DNA of 64,000 bases from Brevibacillus fluminis. Lineage in GTDB: Bacteria; Bacillota; Bacilli; Brevibacillales; Brevibacillaceae. The first letter of the stretch is position 1. Each line of letters starts with the position of its first letter. Below, piece by piece: positions 46,263 to 55,156 of the stretch. The stretch is from contig NZ_RHHQ01000006.1 in NCBI RefSeq assembly GCF_003710825.1, positions 186,001-250,000 of the forward strand, written 5' to 3'. The notes beneath the pieces are model-generated. The model did not search any database. It saw only the letters and a program-made list of their open reading frames with translations, and was not told the origin of the DNA. Position numbers and translations under genes: made by a program.

Positions 46263-46697
46263 ATGGATGAAGTTGATCAACGCATCGTGGAGCTGTTGCG
46301 CGCCAACAGCCGGATGAGCAGCTCGGAAATCAGCAAACGGGTGCATTTGTCCGTCCCAGCGGTAGCCGAACGGATACGGAAGCTCGAAGAGCGGCAAATC
46401 ATCCAATCGTTCACGGTCAAGCTGAACCGCGAAAAGCTGGGGCAGACGCTCATTGCCTATATTTTTGTCTCGATCGAACGGCCTGAGCATATCAGCGGCT
46501 TCAAAGAGCATGTGCTGCAAAACAGCGCTGTGCTGGAATGCCACCATTTGGCTGGGGAGTACGACTATTTGCTGAAGGTCGCGACAGCCGGCACAAGTGG
46601 CCTGGAAACGCTGATTTCTCGCGAGTTAAAAGGCATTCCTGGCCTCGTAAAAACAAATACGATCATAACGCTCTCCAGTGTGAAGGAGGAAGGGTAA
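46263..46697 (+). CDS. Lrp/AsnC-family regulator
   Basis: A 144-residue regulator: helix-turn-helix DQRIVELLRANSRMSSSEISKRVHLSVPAVAERIRKLEE, then the RAM effector domain. ATG 46263 was chosen over an upstream start because GTGGAG is nine bases before it. Its stop shares TAATG with the LysE gene, the normal arrangement of an amino-acid-responsive regulator with its exporter. Confidence 0.93.
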   Translation: MDEVDQRIVELLRANSRMSSSEISKRVHLSVPAVAERIRKLEERQIIQSFTVKLNREKLGQTLIAYIFVSIERPEHISGFKEHVLQNSAVLECHHLAGEYDYLLKVATAGTSGLETLISRELKGIPGLVKTNTIITLSSVKEEG

Positions 46698-47305
46698 TGT
46701 TGGATTTTTTGCAAGGACTGGCATTGGGGCTGGTGCTGCAGCTGTCTGTCGGGCCTGTCTTCTTTGCGCTTGTGCACCGCTCGCTGTCACAGGGATGGCG
46801 CGAAGGGGTGAAGATGGCTGCAGGCGTGACGGCAACAGACCTTTGTTACATGGCGGCATCTGCACTGGGGGCGTCCGCGATTCTGGCGATCCCCCAAGTC
46901 CGTCTCGCGGTGCTCTGGGGCGGCGCGCTGCTTTTGGGCTGGTTCGGGTGGAAGCTGCTGCGCGCCAAAGGGGCCCATACGGCTGCAGGTAGGCAGGACA
47001 CGGTCCGGGGCAGCTTTGCCTACGGTTTTTTGCTGACGCTGGCCAATCCGCTGACCATTTTGTTTTGGTCGGGCATGTACGGCTCCTTACTCGCGGCAGG
47101 GGCGGTTGCCCCGGGGCTCGGCTTGCTGCTCTATTCGCTTGGCTGCGCGACGGCCACGTTTGTTTTTTTGGCCCTTGCCGCGATGGGAGCAAGCCGCTTG
47201 AATCACTACCTTGGGGACAAAGCGCTCCAAGCCTTGAATCGCTTGGTAGGGTGCGCACTGCTGTTTTTCGCCCTGATGCTGGTCATGCAGGCAATACAGC
47301 CGTGA
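46697..47305 (+). CDS. LysE-family amino acid exporter
   Basis: A 202-residue transporter with six hydrophobic helices. GLVLQLSVGPVFFALVHRSLSQGWREG matches the conserved LysE/RhtB N-terminal motif and NPLTILFWSGMYGSL is the central NP-containing helix. Co-translated with the Lrp-type regulator. Substrate is an amino acid or related amine; not specified by sequence. Confidence 0.92.
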   Translation: MLDFLQGLALGLVLQLSVGPVFFALVHRSLSQGWREGVKMAAGVTATDLCYMAASALGASAILAIPQVRLAVLWGGALLLGWFGWKLLRAKGAHTAAGRQDTVRGSFAYGFLLTLANPLTILFWSGMYGSLLAAGAVAPGLGLLLYSLGCATATFVFLALAAMGASRLNHYLGDKALQALNRLVGCALLFFALMLVMQAIQP

Positions 47306-47524
47306 ATAAAGTCATTATTTTCTGTGAAAGGTGAAAAGCATAGCAGAAAGATAAAAAGATGTGAACGGAGAAGAGAAGCGAATCTGTTGTGCAAAGCAGA
47401 AACAAAATGAACGCTTTTTCGCGAATTTGCACCGCCAGTGATTTTGCCAAAGCACCTCTCGACCCTGTAATCTAGAGATAAGAAAGTGAGAATAAATGAA
47501 CGAGAGGCAGAGGGGATTTAGGCA

Positions 47525-47806
47525 ATGATTGCAAAGGAAATGGGCATGATTTTTTCCAAGCACGCGGATATGATGACAACCAAGCACTGGACCGAATTGT
47601 TGCAACAATTGGAGGCAAAAGGCTTGTTTGTGGTCATCGAGACTGGTACGAATGGACGGGTGCTGAGCCCTTTTGGTGGATTGATGCCGATGCCCTGTAA
47701 AAACGAAACATTGAACGTATTCACAGCGGAAGAACTGGAAGCGAAAGGGTTAACGGCAGGCCATCACGTCGTCAGCAAATGCCATCCGGTCGCTGAAGCG
47801 AAATAA
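47525..47806 (+). CDS. Hypothetical protein
   Basis: A 93-residue protein with a good site (GAGGGGAT) before the ATG. It begins MIAKEMGMIFSKHADMM and has conserved-looking GTNGRVLSPFGGLMPMPCKNE and GHHVVSKCHPV segments with two Cys and several His. No family recognised. It is monocistronic and has its own terminator. It lies just upstream of the cotJ genes but in a separate unit. Confidence 0.65.
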   Translation: MIAKEMGMIFSKHADMMTTKHWTELLQQLEAKGLFVVIETGTNGRVLSPFGGLMPMPCKNETLNVFTAEELEAKGLTAGHHVVSKCHPVAEAK

Positions 47807-47827
47807 TAACCGAATCGAAGCATACGA

Positions 47828-47860
47828 GCGCCCGACCTGAAACGAGGTTGGGCGTTTTTT
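47828..47860 (+). terminator. Intrinsic terminator
   Basis: Stem CGCCCGACCT / AGGTTGGGCG with a seven-T run. Confidence 0.85.
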
Positions 47861-47917
47861 TGCGAAAAAAATGGGCGCAAGCCAGCAGGGGACAAATGCC
47901 CAGTCGGCGCGTGCCTG

Positions 47918-47926
47918 CATAAGGTA
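47918..47926 (+). promoter_or_regulatory. CATANNNTA -10-like element upstream of cotJB
   Basis: CATAAGGTA fits the mother-cell sigma-K -10 pattern; no matching -35 at correct spacing was found, so this is tentative. Confidence 0.3.
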
Positions 47927-47953
47927 AGGAGAAGAAAGCGAAGGAGGAGTACG

Positions 47954-48205
47954 ATGGAAGAGAGCAGCACGCTTCGCAAACTACAGGAAGTGCAATTTGC
48001 CTTGGTTGAGCTGCAGTTTTATTTGGATATGAATCCGGAGGACATGCGCGCCCTTCATCAATATAACGATCTCTCCGAAGAATTGATCGATCTCAGGCAA
48101 GAGTATGAGGAGCAGCACGGTCCATTAATGCAATACGGACTGTCCAAGGCGCGCGGCAAATGGGACTGGAGCAGCACCCCGTGGCCGTGGGAAATCGAGT
48201 ATTGA
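47954..48205 (+). CDS. cotJB: Spore coat protein CotJB
   Basis: An 83-residue protein of the CotJB family: LQEVQFALVELQFYLDMNPEDMRALHQYNDL and the C-terminal KWDWSSTPWPWE. CotJ proteins sit in the inner spore coat and are made in the mother cell. GAAGGAGGAG lies before the ATG. Directly followed by cotJC, which is interrupted. Confidence 0.92.
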   Translation: MEESSTLRKLQEVQFALVELQFYLDMNPEDMRALHQYNDLSEELIDLRQEYEEQHGPLMQYGLSKARGKWDWSSTPWPWEIEY

Positions 48206-48216
48206 GGTGAACGACG

Positions 48217-48312
48217 ATGTGGGTGTATGAAAAAAAGTTGGAAATCCCCGTGCGGGTAGGAAAGCCCGATTTGCAAATGGCGCGGTTTTTGTCTGCGCAA
48301 TACGGCGGACCT
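48217..48312 (+). CDS. cotJC: cotJC, 5' part (codons 1-32), interrupted by element
   Basis: The first 32 codons of CotJC, a manganese-catalase-like spore coat protein: MWVYEKKLEIPVRVG, then MARFLSAQYGGP. GAGGTG precedes the ATG. The frame matches CotJC up to AQYGGP, exactly where the 9-bp core GGCGGACCT begins, then runs into the element and a divergent sequence to a stop at 48414. The gene continues at 54665 after the element. In the unrearranged chromosome only a short truncated peptide can be made. Confidence 0.93.
48304..48312. other. attL core repeat of the cotJC element
   Basis: GGCGGACCT, identical to 54656-54664. The GG at 48307-48308 is the predicted crossover dinucleotide. To its right lie CCT, ACAG (48314-48317) and CAAAG (48321-48325), the right half of the element's palindromic site. 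Confidence 0.85.
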
Positions 48313-48333
48313 CACAGGCCCAAAGTGAAAAAA

Positions 48334-49806
<1,473 letters not shown>

Positions 49807-49820
49807 TCACCTCCCCTACA

Positions 49821-49849
49821 TATAGGTATGCGTCGGGCAGAGAAAAATC
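49821..49849 (-). promoter_or_regulatory. Sporulation-type promoter candidate for the recombinase
   Basis: On the minus strand, CATACCTATA (49821-49830) lies about 20 bases before the recombinase start, with an ATTTT-containing -35-like tract 13 bases further. This partially fits the sigma-E pattern (kmATATT, 13-15, CATACANT). Confidence 0.35.
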
Positions 49850-49936
49850 AATAGCCTCTACGTGCCGACGAAATAGAAATAGTAGGACCGTCCATGTGTC
49901 CACTCCGCATACAAAAAACTAGGAGGGGGTGGCTGT

Positions 49937-50122
49937 GTGGGGCGTAAGCTAAGGCCAAAGCCAAAACCAATTGAAAAATTGCCGCACAAAGTGTTCATTC
50001 GGGCGTCAGGTGAGACCGTGGAGATGACCCTGGAGCTGCGGAAGCAGGTTGGCTGGCGGTGCGCGGTGGCAATGGTGCATTGGGCAAAAGGGGAGGTGGA
50101 AAATGAGTTAGGCATCCGCTGA
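49937..50122 (+). CDS. Small basic protein in the cotJC element
   Basis: A 61-residue protein, GTG start behind AGGAGGGGG. It begins MGRKLRPKPKPIEKLPHKVF and contains ELRKQVGWRCAVAMVHWAKGE. Divergent from the recombinase. CATACAAA at 49908 upstream is a sigma-E-like -10. Function unknown. Confidence 0.55.
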   Translation: MGRKLRPKPKPIEKLPHKVFIRASGETVEMTLELRKQVGWRCAVAMVHWAKGEVENELGIR

Positions 50123-50189
50123 CCCCCGATGCGAAAAAGTAAGCCACACAGCACCTCGATCGGCGGGGGGGAAAAAAGGGGGTAGTGAA

Positions 50190-51539
50190 GTGGAGGAGAC
50201 GCAGCTTACTGGACGCATCGTCACGCCAAATGATCCTGAATATGAACAGGCGCGGATCAATAATAATCTGAGCGTTGCACGATTTCCCAAAATCATTGTC
50301 TTTTGCCAAAATACGCAAGATGTCGTAAATGCTCTCACATGGGTCAGAAAAAAGCGAATGCCGTTTCGCGTGAGAAGCGGACGGCACAGCTATGAAAATT
50401 TTTCGTTAGTGAATGGCGGACTCATCATCGACGTCAGCGAGATGAACAGCATCAAGGTCGACCGCAATGCCATGACGGCAAAAATCGAAGCAGGAGCCGC
50501 TTTGGGTAAGGTCTACCGCCAACTATGGAAGCATGGCGCGACAATCCCGGCAGGAACCGAGGGCAGCGTCGGTCTCGTCGGCTTGACGCTCGGCGGGGGG
50601 ATCGGCATGCTGACCCGTATATTCGGGCTCACCTGCGACAATCTGCTCGAAGTGGAAATGGTCGTGGCGAGCGGTCCAACTGAAACAAAGCAGGTCACTG
50701 CGAGTAAGAGCAGCAACAGCGATTTGTTTTGGGCATGCTGCGGAGGCGGCGGTGGCAATTTTGGAATTGTCACGTCTCTCACTTTCAAGCTGCACCCCAT
50801 TCAAAACGTTTCGATATTTTCAATCACGTGGGGGTGGGACGATTTCGAGGAGGCTTATACAGCATGGCAAACGTGGGCTCCTAGCACCGATACACGACTG
50901 ACGTCAGAAATTGAATTGTTCGCGAAAGATGTTGATCGGATCACCGCGCAAGGCGAATTTGTCGGCTCGGTGGCCACGTTAAAAAAACTGCTGAAGCCGT
51001 TGACGAGCACAGGGTCGCCAAAGAGCATCAGCATAAAGGAAGTTACGTACATTGAAGCCGTCCGCTTTTTTGATGAACCGAGCGGCAATGAGCCAGCCAA
51101 CCGCAAACGCTCAGGCTCGTTCATCACGGCTCCGCTCCCTTTGGAGGCGATCTTGACGATGAAACAATGGCTGGCCCACGCTCCGAATGAACATGCGTCG
51201 CTCTGGCATCAATCGCTTGGCGGAGCAGCTGCGCAAATACGCCCGGAAGAAACGGCTTACTTTTACCGGGACGCCATTATCGCGCAGGAGTACTTGACGA
51301 AATGGAACAATCCTGGTGAAGAACGGCAGAATGTCAGGTGGATCAGAAACGTGCGTCAGGCTTTATCGCCCTATACGACGGGTGATTATGTGAATTGGCC
51401 GGATCGGTTTATTCGAAACTGGCCGAAAGCGTATTATGGCGAAAATTTTCCGAGACTGCGGGAAGTGAAGACGGCGTACGATCCAACGAATTTGTTTCGA
51501 TTCCCGCAAAGTATTCCGCCGTATCGGAGGCGTGGGTAA
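50190..51539 (+). CDS. FAD-linked oxidoreductase of the berberine-bridge type, CotQ/YvdP-like
   Basis: A 449-residue FAD-binding oxidoreductase. The FAD_binding_4 domain is N-terminal and the BBE motif (YDPTNLFRFPQSI) is at the C terminus. Both covalent flavin anchors of the family are present: His66 in SGRHSYE and Cys149 in LTCDNL, so bicovalent FAD is expected. In B. subtilis the relative YvdP/CotQ is a spore coat protein of similar length. GTG 50190 follows AAAAGGGGG. Carried inside the cotJC element, which suggests spore-coat use. Confidence 0.9.
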   Translation: MEETQLTGRIVTPNDPEYEQARINNNLSVARFPKIIVFCQNTQDVVNALTWVRKKRMPFRVRSGRHSYENFSLVNGGLIIDVSEMNSIKVDRNAMTAKIEAGAALGKVYRQLWKHGATIPAGTEGSVGLVGLTLGGGIGMLTRIFGLTCDNLLEVEMVVASGPTETKQVTASKSSNSDLFWACCGGGGGNFGIVTSLTFKLHPIQNVSIFSITWGWDDFEEAYTAWQTWAPSTDTRLTSEIELFAKDVDRITAQGEFVGSVATLKKLLKPLTSTGSPKSISIKEVTYIEAVRFFDEPSGNEPANRKRSGSFITAPLPLEAILTMKQWLAHAPNEHASLWHQSLGGAAAQIRPEETAYFYRDAIIAQEYLTKWNNPGEERQNVRWIRNVRQALSPYTTGDYVNWPDRFIRNWPKAYYGENFPRLREVKTAYDPTNLFRFPQSIPPYRRRG

Positions 51540-51639
51540 AGCAGCAGGGGCGAGAAAAACACCCAAAAATTAGAAAAACTGCGAAACTACGTGCTGCCAT
51601 GTGCGTCTAATCAGCATGACCACGTAAAGGATGATCGTT

Positions 51640-52860
51640 GTGAATCGTAACCGTCTATGTAATGTCGTATTATCTGGCACGTTATGTTTTTCGGCTGTGC
51701 TGTCACCATTTCTCGTATCCCCTGTTGCGCAAGCTGCTTCAACTGCTCGCATCACATATAAGCTGCCGGCCAATCCGGAGAAATACTTGTTTTTGAACGT
51801 ACAGATGGTTTCCATCGCCAATCCACAGGTTGCTGCTGCGATGCAACAACAGAGCCTCTACACGCGTGAGGATTATTTGACCGACAGGGATAGAGCTGGC
51901 TCACATATAAAGCTACAGTACGACGATAATCTGAAATTCCTTTCCTCGAAAAAAGGCTTCCTGTGGAATATTTATCATTTTATTGGCATTTTTCCCCCTT
52001 ACGCTCCCGGAACTGTCGATGCTACAGACTTGGATCGTCAAATTGCAAACACGCAAAGCTATTCGGAAGAGTGGTACAATCTGCGGGAAACAAGAGCGCA
52101 ATTGGAAATGAATGCCCGTCTGCAGCCGCTCATTGCAGCAGGCTACGTCAAGCCGGAAGAGATTGACGATGGGGTCGCGACAAAGGAATTCGTGGCGACA
52201 GTGCTGTATCGGATGTTTGGGGACGTACGTCCTTATCATGGAGGCATTGATCTGAAAGATTCCGAAAACACAGCGGTGCGCTGGGCTGTGGAGGTTGGGC
52301 TGCCGGGGTTTGCAGTGGACAGCAAGGGATATCTTTACCCAGAGACACCACTGAGCATGGAGTCGGGTCCAAATGCGTACGCGCTGGAAGTACCTTATGA
52401 ACGGTTATTTCAATTCATCACCTTGGTTCTACCAGGGAGAAAGACGCCGTCAGGATGGGAGTATTATCAGGTAAAGCTGTTGCCAGGGATGTCTCCGATC
52501 CGTGCCCAAGATGTCATTTCGGTAAACGGGAAGCCGTTCAACGAGGCAACAGATTATTACACTTTCTCCTCCACCCCAGAATACCGGAATGCAAGCAAAG
52601 CCATCGCCAACTATGCCATACCGCGGTTTGCTCAGATGCTCGATCTTGCGAGAAAGGATGCACAAAAACCGCGTGTGTGGGACTGGAGCCGGGATCTTAT
52701 CCACGATCCTGGTTTCACGAAGGAGATCGCCGCCTATCGCAAAAACAAAAGCGGTAAAAATCTGAACACGGTCTATCAGGCAGTTCGGACACACTATAAC
52801 CTGAGCATTCCCCAGGATTCGGCAGCCGTAATCAAGAGCGTGCTGGATCATGTGAAGTAG
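51640..52860 (+). CDS. Secreted protein with S-layer-homology domain
   Basis: A 406-residue exported protein with a signal peptide to about residue 30 (SPVAQAAS). Residues about 155-210 contain one SLH module (IAAGYVKPEEIDDGVATKEF to DSKGYLYPETPLS). The rest is charged and unassigned. GTG 51640 was chosen because AAAGG is nine bases upstream; ATG 51631 is too close to it. A sporulation or envelope role is inferred from its place in the element. Confidence 0.78.
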   Translation: MNRNRLCNVVLSGTLCFSAVLSPFLVSPVAQAASTARITYKLPANPEKYLFLNVQMVSIANPQVAAAMQQQSLYTREDYLTDRDRAGSHIKLQYDDNLKFLSSKKGFLWNIYHFIGIFPPYAPGTVDATDLDRQIANTQSYSEEWYNLRETRAQLEMNARLQPLIAAGYVKPEEIDDGVATKEFVATVLYRMFGDVRPYHGGIDLKDSENTAVRWAVEVGLPGFAVDSKGYLYPETPLSMESGPNAYALEVPYERLFQFITLVLPGRKTPSGWEYYQVKLLPGMSPIRAQDVISVNGKPFNEATDYYTFSSTPEYRNASKAIANYAIPRFAQMLDLARKDAQKPRVWDWSRDLIHDPGFTKEIAAYRKNKSGKNLNTVYQAVRTHYNLSIPQDSAAVIKSVLDHVK

Positions 52861-52932
52861 GAGAACGCTGCCGATAAATCGATGGTAAAATGATTCCAGT
52901 AGGAACATAGGAAAAGACACGCCTTCATGAGT

Positions 52933-52958
52933 ACAATTGGATATACGAACATACACTA
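52933..52958 (+). promoter_or_regulatory. Sigma-E/K-like promoter
   Basis: CATACACTA at 52950-52958 fits both CATACANT (sigma-E) and CATANNNTA (sigma-K). AC at 52933-52934, 15 bases before, could be a sigma-K -35. It reads towards the small gene at 52992. Confidence 0.45.
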
Positions 52959-52991
52959 AGCGGGACAACTTGAAGGCAGGAGGCGTAGTCT

Positions 52992-53147
52992 GTGACCGAA
53001 ATGAATAACCGGGATGAAAACAAAGAGCTGAAGGTGCTGGGCACCCATGCTGCTGGGGCAACCGATTTGTTCGAAACAAGAAAGACAGCCAAGCCGGTGC
53101 AGATAGACCCTCCGGTGGATACCGGCACAGTGGGTTCCACCAAATAG
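52992..53147 (+). CDS. Very small protein (51 residues) in the cotJC element
   Basis: A GTG-started 51-residue frame behind AGGAGG, hydrophilic, starting MTEMNNRDENKELKV and ending PPVDTGTVGSTK. It sits behind the best sporulation-type promoter in the element and is followed at once by a terminator, so it is a separate, sporulation-style small gene. No known family recognised. Confidence 0.6.
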   Translation: MTEMNNRDENKELKVLGTHAAGATDLFETRKTAKPVQIDPPVDTGTVGSTK

Positions 53148-53159
53148 ACCGGGTGATAC

Positions 53160-53189
53160 GAAAAACCACCGTTGAGTAGGTGGTTTTTT
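53160..53189 (+). terminator. Intrinsic terminator
   Basis: Stem AAAACCACC / GGTGGTTTT with an eight-base loop and T run. Confidence 0.85.
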
Positions 53190-53307
53190 CTATACAAACC
53201 CGAATGGGCTGTGAGTGAATTCCATCCAGCCAAACGCACGGTTTTTTGCAAAGGAAGGGGAGAGGATAAGAGCGATGCTTTCGATCATGTGGTAAGGAGG
53301 AGACGAC

Positions 53308-53454
53308 ATGGCCAGCTATCGCTGTTACTACTGTGAGCATGAGACAGGCAGTGTTCATTTGATCAATTTTTTCCAAAGTAGGGTTGACCGCGAGGAGCTT
53401 CTATGCGACGAATGCTACGCTGACTGGATCGAGTCCTTAAAAAGCGAACCTTAA
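53308..53454 (+). CDS. Small zinc-ribbon-like protein
   Basis: A 48-residue protein with two CxxC pairs: CYYC near the N terminus (MASYRCYYCEHETG) and CDEC (about residue 33-36). This suggests a zinc ribbon. AAGGAGGAG precedes the ATG. It lies between the terminator of the previous gene and the GNAT gene. Function unknown. Confidence 0.6.
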   Translation: MASYRCYYCEHETGSVHLINFFQSRVDREELLCDECYADWIESLKSEP

Positions 53455-53509
53455 CGCGAAGCTGAAAAAAAGGGTTTGTGGCACAAGAAATCGGGCGGGT
53501 GATTGACGA

Positions 53510-54049
53510 ATGGAATGGTATGAACGATTAACGGAATACTTTCCCGAGTATGAAATGAAGACCGAGGCGCAAATAAAGGCGCTGATTAAAGAAAAGGACA
53601 GCTACCACAAAGTCGAAACGGATCATTACCTGCTGCTTTATGCAGAATTCCCCACGTTTCTTTTTATCGACTATCTTCTGATTAACCCAGCCACGCGTGG
53701 AAAAGGAATTGGGACAAGCGTAATCAATAAGCTGAAGGCAAAAGGTAAGGACATTTTGCTGGAAGTGGAACCGATCAATCGCGAGGATCAAGATACGGTG
53801 AGAAGAGTCCGCTTTTATCAAAAAAACGGATTTGTGAAAGCAGATCGGATTCAATACCGATGGCAAGACGATAACGGCGAAATTTATGAAATGAATATTT
53901 ATTATTGGAGTCCGCACGATACGCTGCCGCAAGAAAAAGTAATGGAAAAAATGGCGAGAGCCTGTCAAGAAATCCACAATTTCCGGTCTAAGCAATATTA
54001 TGGGCGCATGGTGGCAAACCCAGAGGAAGTCTTGCACCTAAAGCACTGA
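53510..54049 (+). CDS. GNAT-family acetyltransferase in the cotJC element
   Basis: A 179-residue protein with acetyl-CoA motif DYLLINPATRGKGIGTSVINKL (the R/Q-x-x-G-x-G/A block is RGKGIG) and FYQKNGFVKADRIQYRW. A C-terminal tail of about 50 residues is charged. Substrate unknown. Its start has only a weak GGTGATT upstream. It follows the zinc-ribbon gene by 55 bases and may be co-transcribed. Confidence 0.82.
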   Translation: MEWYERLTEYFPEYEMKTEAQIKALIKEKDSYHKVETDHYLLLYAEFPTFLFIDYLLINPATRGKGIGTSVINKLKAKGKDILLEVEPINREDQDTVRRVRFYQKNGFVKADRIQYRWQDDNGEIYEMNIYYWSPHDTLPQEKVMEKMARACQEIHNFRSKQYYGRMVANPEEVLHLKH

Positions 54050-54068
54050 TCGTACCCGCTACTTGCGG

Positions 54069-54094
54069 GTATTTCTAATATCCTCCCATACATG
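54069..54094 (+). promoter_or_regulatory. Sigma-E-like promoter candidate
   Basis: CATACATG (54087-54094) is a 7/8 match to the sigma-E -10; GTATTT lies 12 bases upstream. It reads towards the repeat-rich gene at 54140. Confidence 0.35.
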
Positions 54095-54139
54095 TTATTG
54101 GCCTAGTAGGTAACACTGAAAACAAAAGGGGTGATAAAC

Positions 54140-54565
54140 GTGGATCCATTTACGTGCAGTGACAAAAAAGAGATCGAAAATGCGATCGCCGTGTCCAAGG
54201 TCGAAGAAATGATCGATTCAGCCGATCGACATGATGAAGAGCGTAGGGGCATCGAGGCAAAAATCATTGAAAACGAAATCAATTCGTATAATCGATTCGA
54301 ATCACTTTACAGAGAGCGGCATCGAGATGAAGCCGGAGAAGGAGAACGGGAAGGCTATAGGGGCGTTGAAGGGGATCGGGAACGCGGTCGCGATGACGAG
54401 CGCTATCGGGATGTTGAAGGTGATCCAGATCGCGGTGGCTATCGTGACTATGATCGCTACCAAGGTGAAAACGATAGCAACGCGGACGTTGCGGGTTACA
54501 GGGACCACGGAGGCTACAGGGACCGCGAAGACCGAAGAGATGAAGAAGAAACGGAGTACCGATAA
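54140..54565 (+). CDS. Charged, repeat-rich protein (probable spore-type)
   Basis: A 141-residue protein. The first 55 residues are helical and acidic (MDPFTCSDKKEIENAIAVSKV). The rest is low-complexity: irregular repeats of GYRD, RDVEGD and DRERG rich in Arg, Asp, Glu, Tyr and Gly. Charged Tyr-rich repeats occur in spore coat proteins, but no family is recognised. GTG 54140 was chosen because AAAGGGG stands 5-8 bases upstream of it; an earlier GTG at 54131 is too close. Confidence 0.6.
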   Translation: MDPFTCSDKKEIENAIAVSKVEEMIDSADRHDEERRGIEAKIIENEINSYNRFESLYRERHRDEAGEGEREGYRGVEGDRERGRDDERYRDVEGDPDRGGYRDYDRYQGENDSNADVAGYRDHGGYRDREDRRDEEETEYR

Positions 54566-54580
54566 AGCGAAATCAGTGGG

Positions 54581-54614
54581 AAAAAGCCTCTTTTCGAGCG
54601 GAGAGGGGCTTTTT
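54581..54614 (+). terminator. Intrinsic terminator at the right end of the element
   Basis: Stem AAAAAGCCTCT / AGAGGGGCTTTTT, 42 bases before attR. Confidence 0.8.
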
Positions 54615-54655
54615 GTTGTGTTGTGGAAAATCATCTGTTTCCTTTGCGACTGTCA

Positions 54656-54664
54656 GGCGGACCT
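54656..54664. other. attR core repeat of the cotJC element
   Basis: GGCGGACCT, direct repeat of 48304-48312. To its left lie CTTTG (54642-54646), CTGT (54650-54653) and AGG, mirror images of CAAAG, ACAG and CCT at attL. Confidence 0.85.
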
Positions 54665-55141
54665 GATGGAGAGCTTTCCGCTGCCCTCCGCTACCTCAAT
54701 CAGCGCTACACGATGCCGAATGAGCGGGCGCAGGCGTTGCTTACGGATATTGGGACAGAAGAGCTGGGCCATTTGGAGATTATTGCGACGCTCGTCTACA
54801 AGCTGACGAAAGATGCGACCCCAGCCCAAATGCGGGAGGCAGGGTTGGGTGGACATTACGCGGAACACGAAAAAGCACTCTTTTATTCCGACGCAAACGG
54901 GATTCCTTGGACCGCTGCCTATATTCAGAGCAAGGGAGATCCAATTGCTGACTTGGCGGAAAACATCGCGGGTGAGGAAAAAATGCGGGCGACCTATCAG
55001 TGGCTGATCAATCTGACGGACGATCCCGACCTCATCGACGCATTGAAATATTTGCGGGAGCGGGAAGTGGTACATTCCCAGCGATTCCGCGAAGCGCTTT
55101 ATTTGGTGGAAGAGCACTACAAAACCCATAAATTTTTCTAG
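54656..55141 (+). CDS. cotJC: cotJC, 3' part (codons 30-190), manganese-catalase-like spore coat protein
   Basis: The downstream part of CotJC: GGPDGELSAALRYLNQRYTMP, then DIGTEELGHLEIIATLVYKL with the Glu/His metal-ligand pattern of manganese catalases, and EEKMRATYQWLI with further ligands. There is no start codon or ribosome binding site at the new 5' end, so it cannot be made alone. Joined to codons 1-32 at GGCGGACCT it gives a 190-residue protein, the family's normal length. A CotJA-like gene follows at 15 bases. Confidence 0.92.
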   Translation, partial: GGPDGELSAALRYLNQRYTMPNERAQALLTDIGTEELGHLEIIATLVYKLTKDATPAQMREAGLGGHYAEHEKALFYSDANGIPWTAAYIQSKGDPIADLAENIAGEEKMRATYQWLINLTDDPDLIDALKYLREREVVHSQRFREALYLVEEHYKTHKFF

Positions 55142-55156
55142 GGAAGGAGGACCCCG

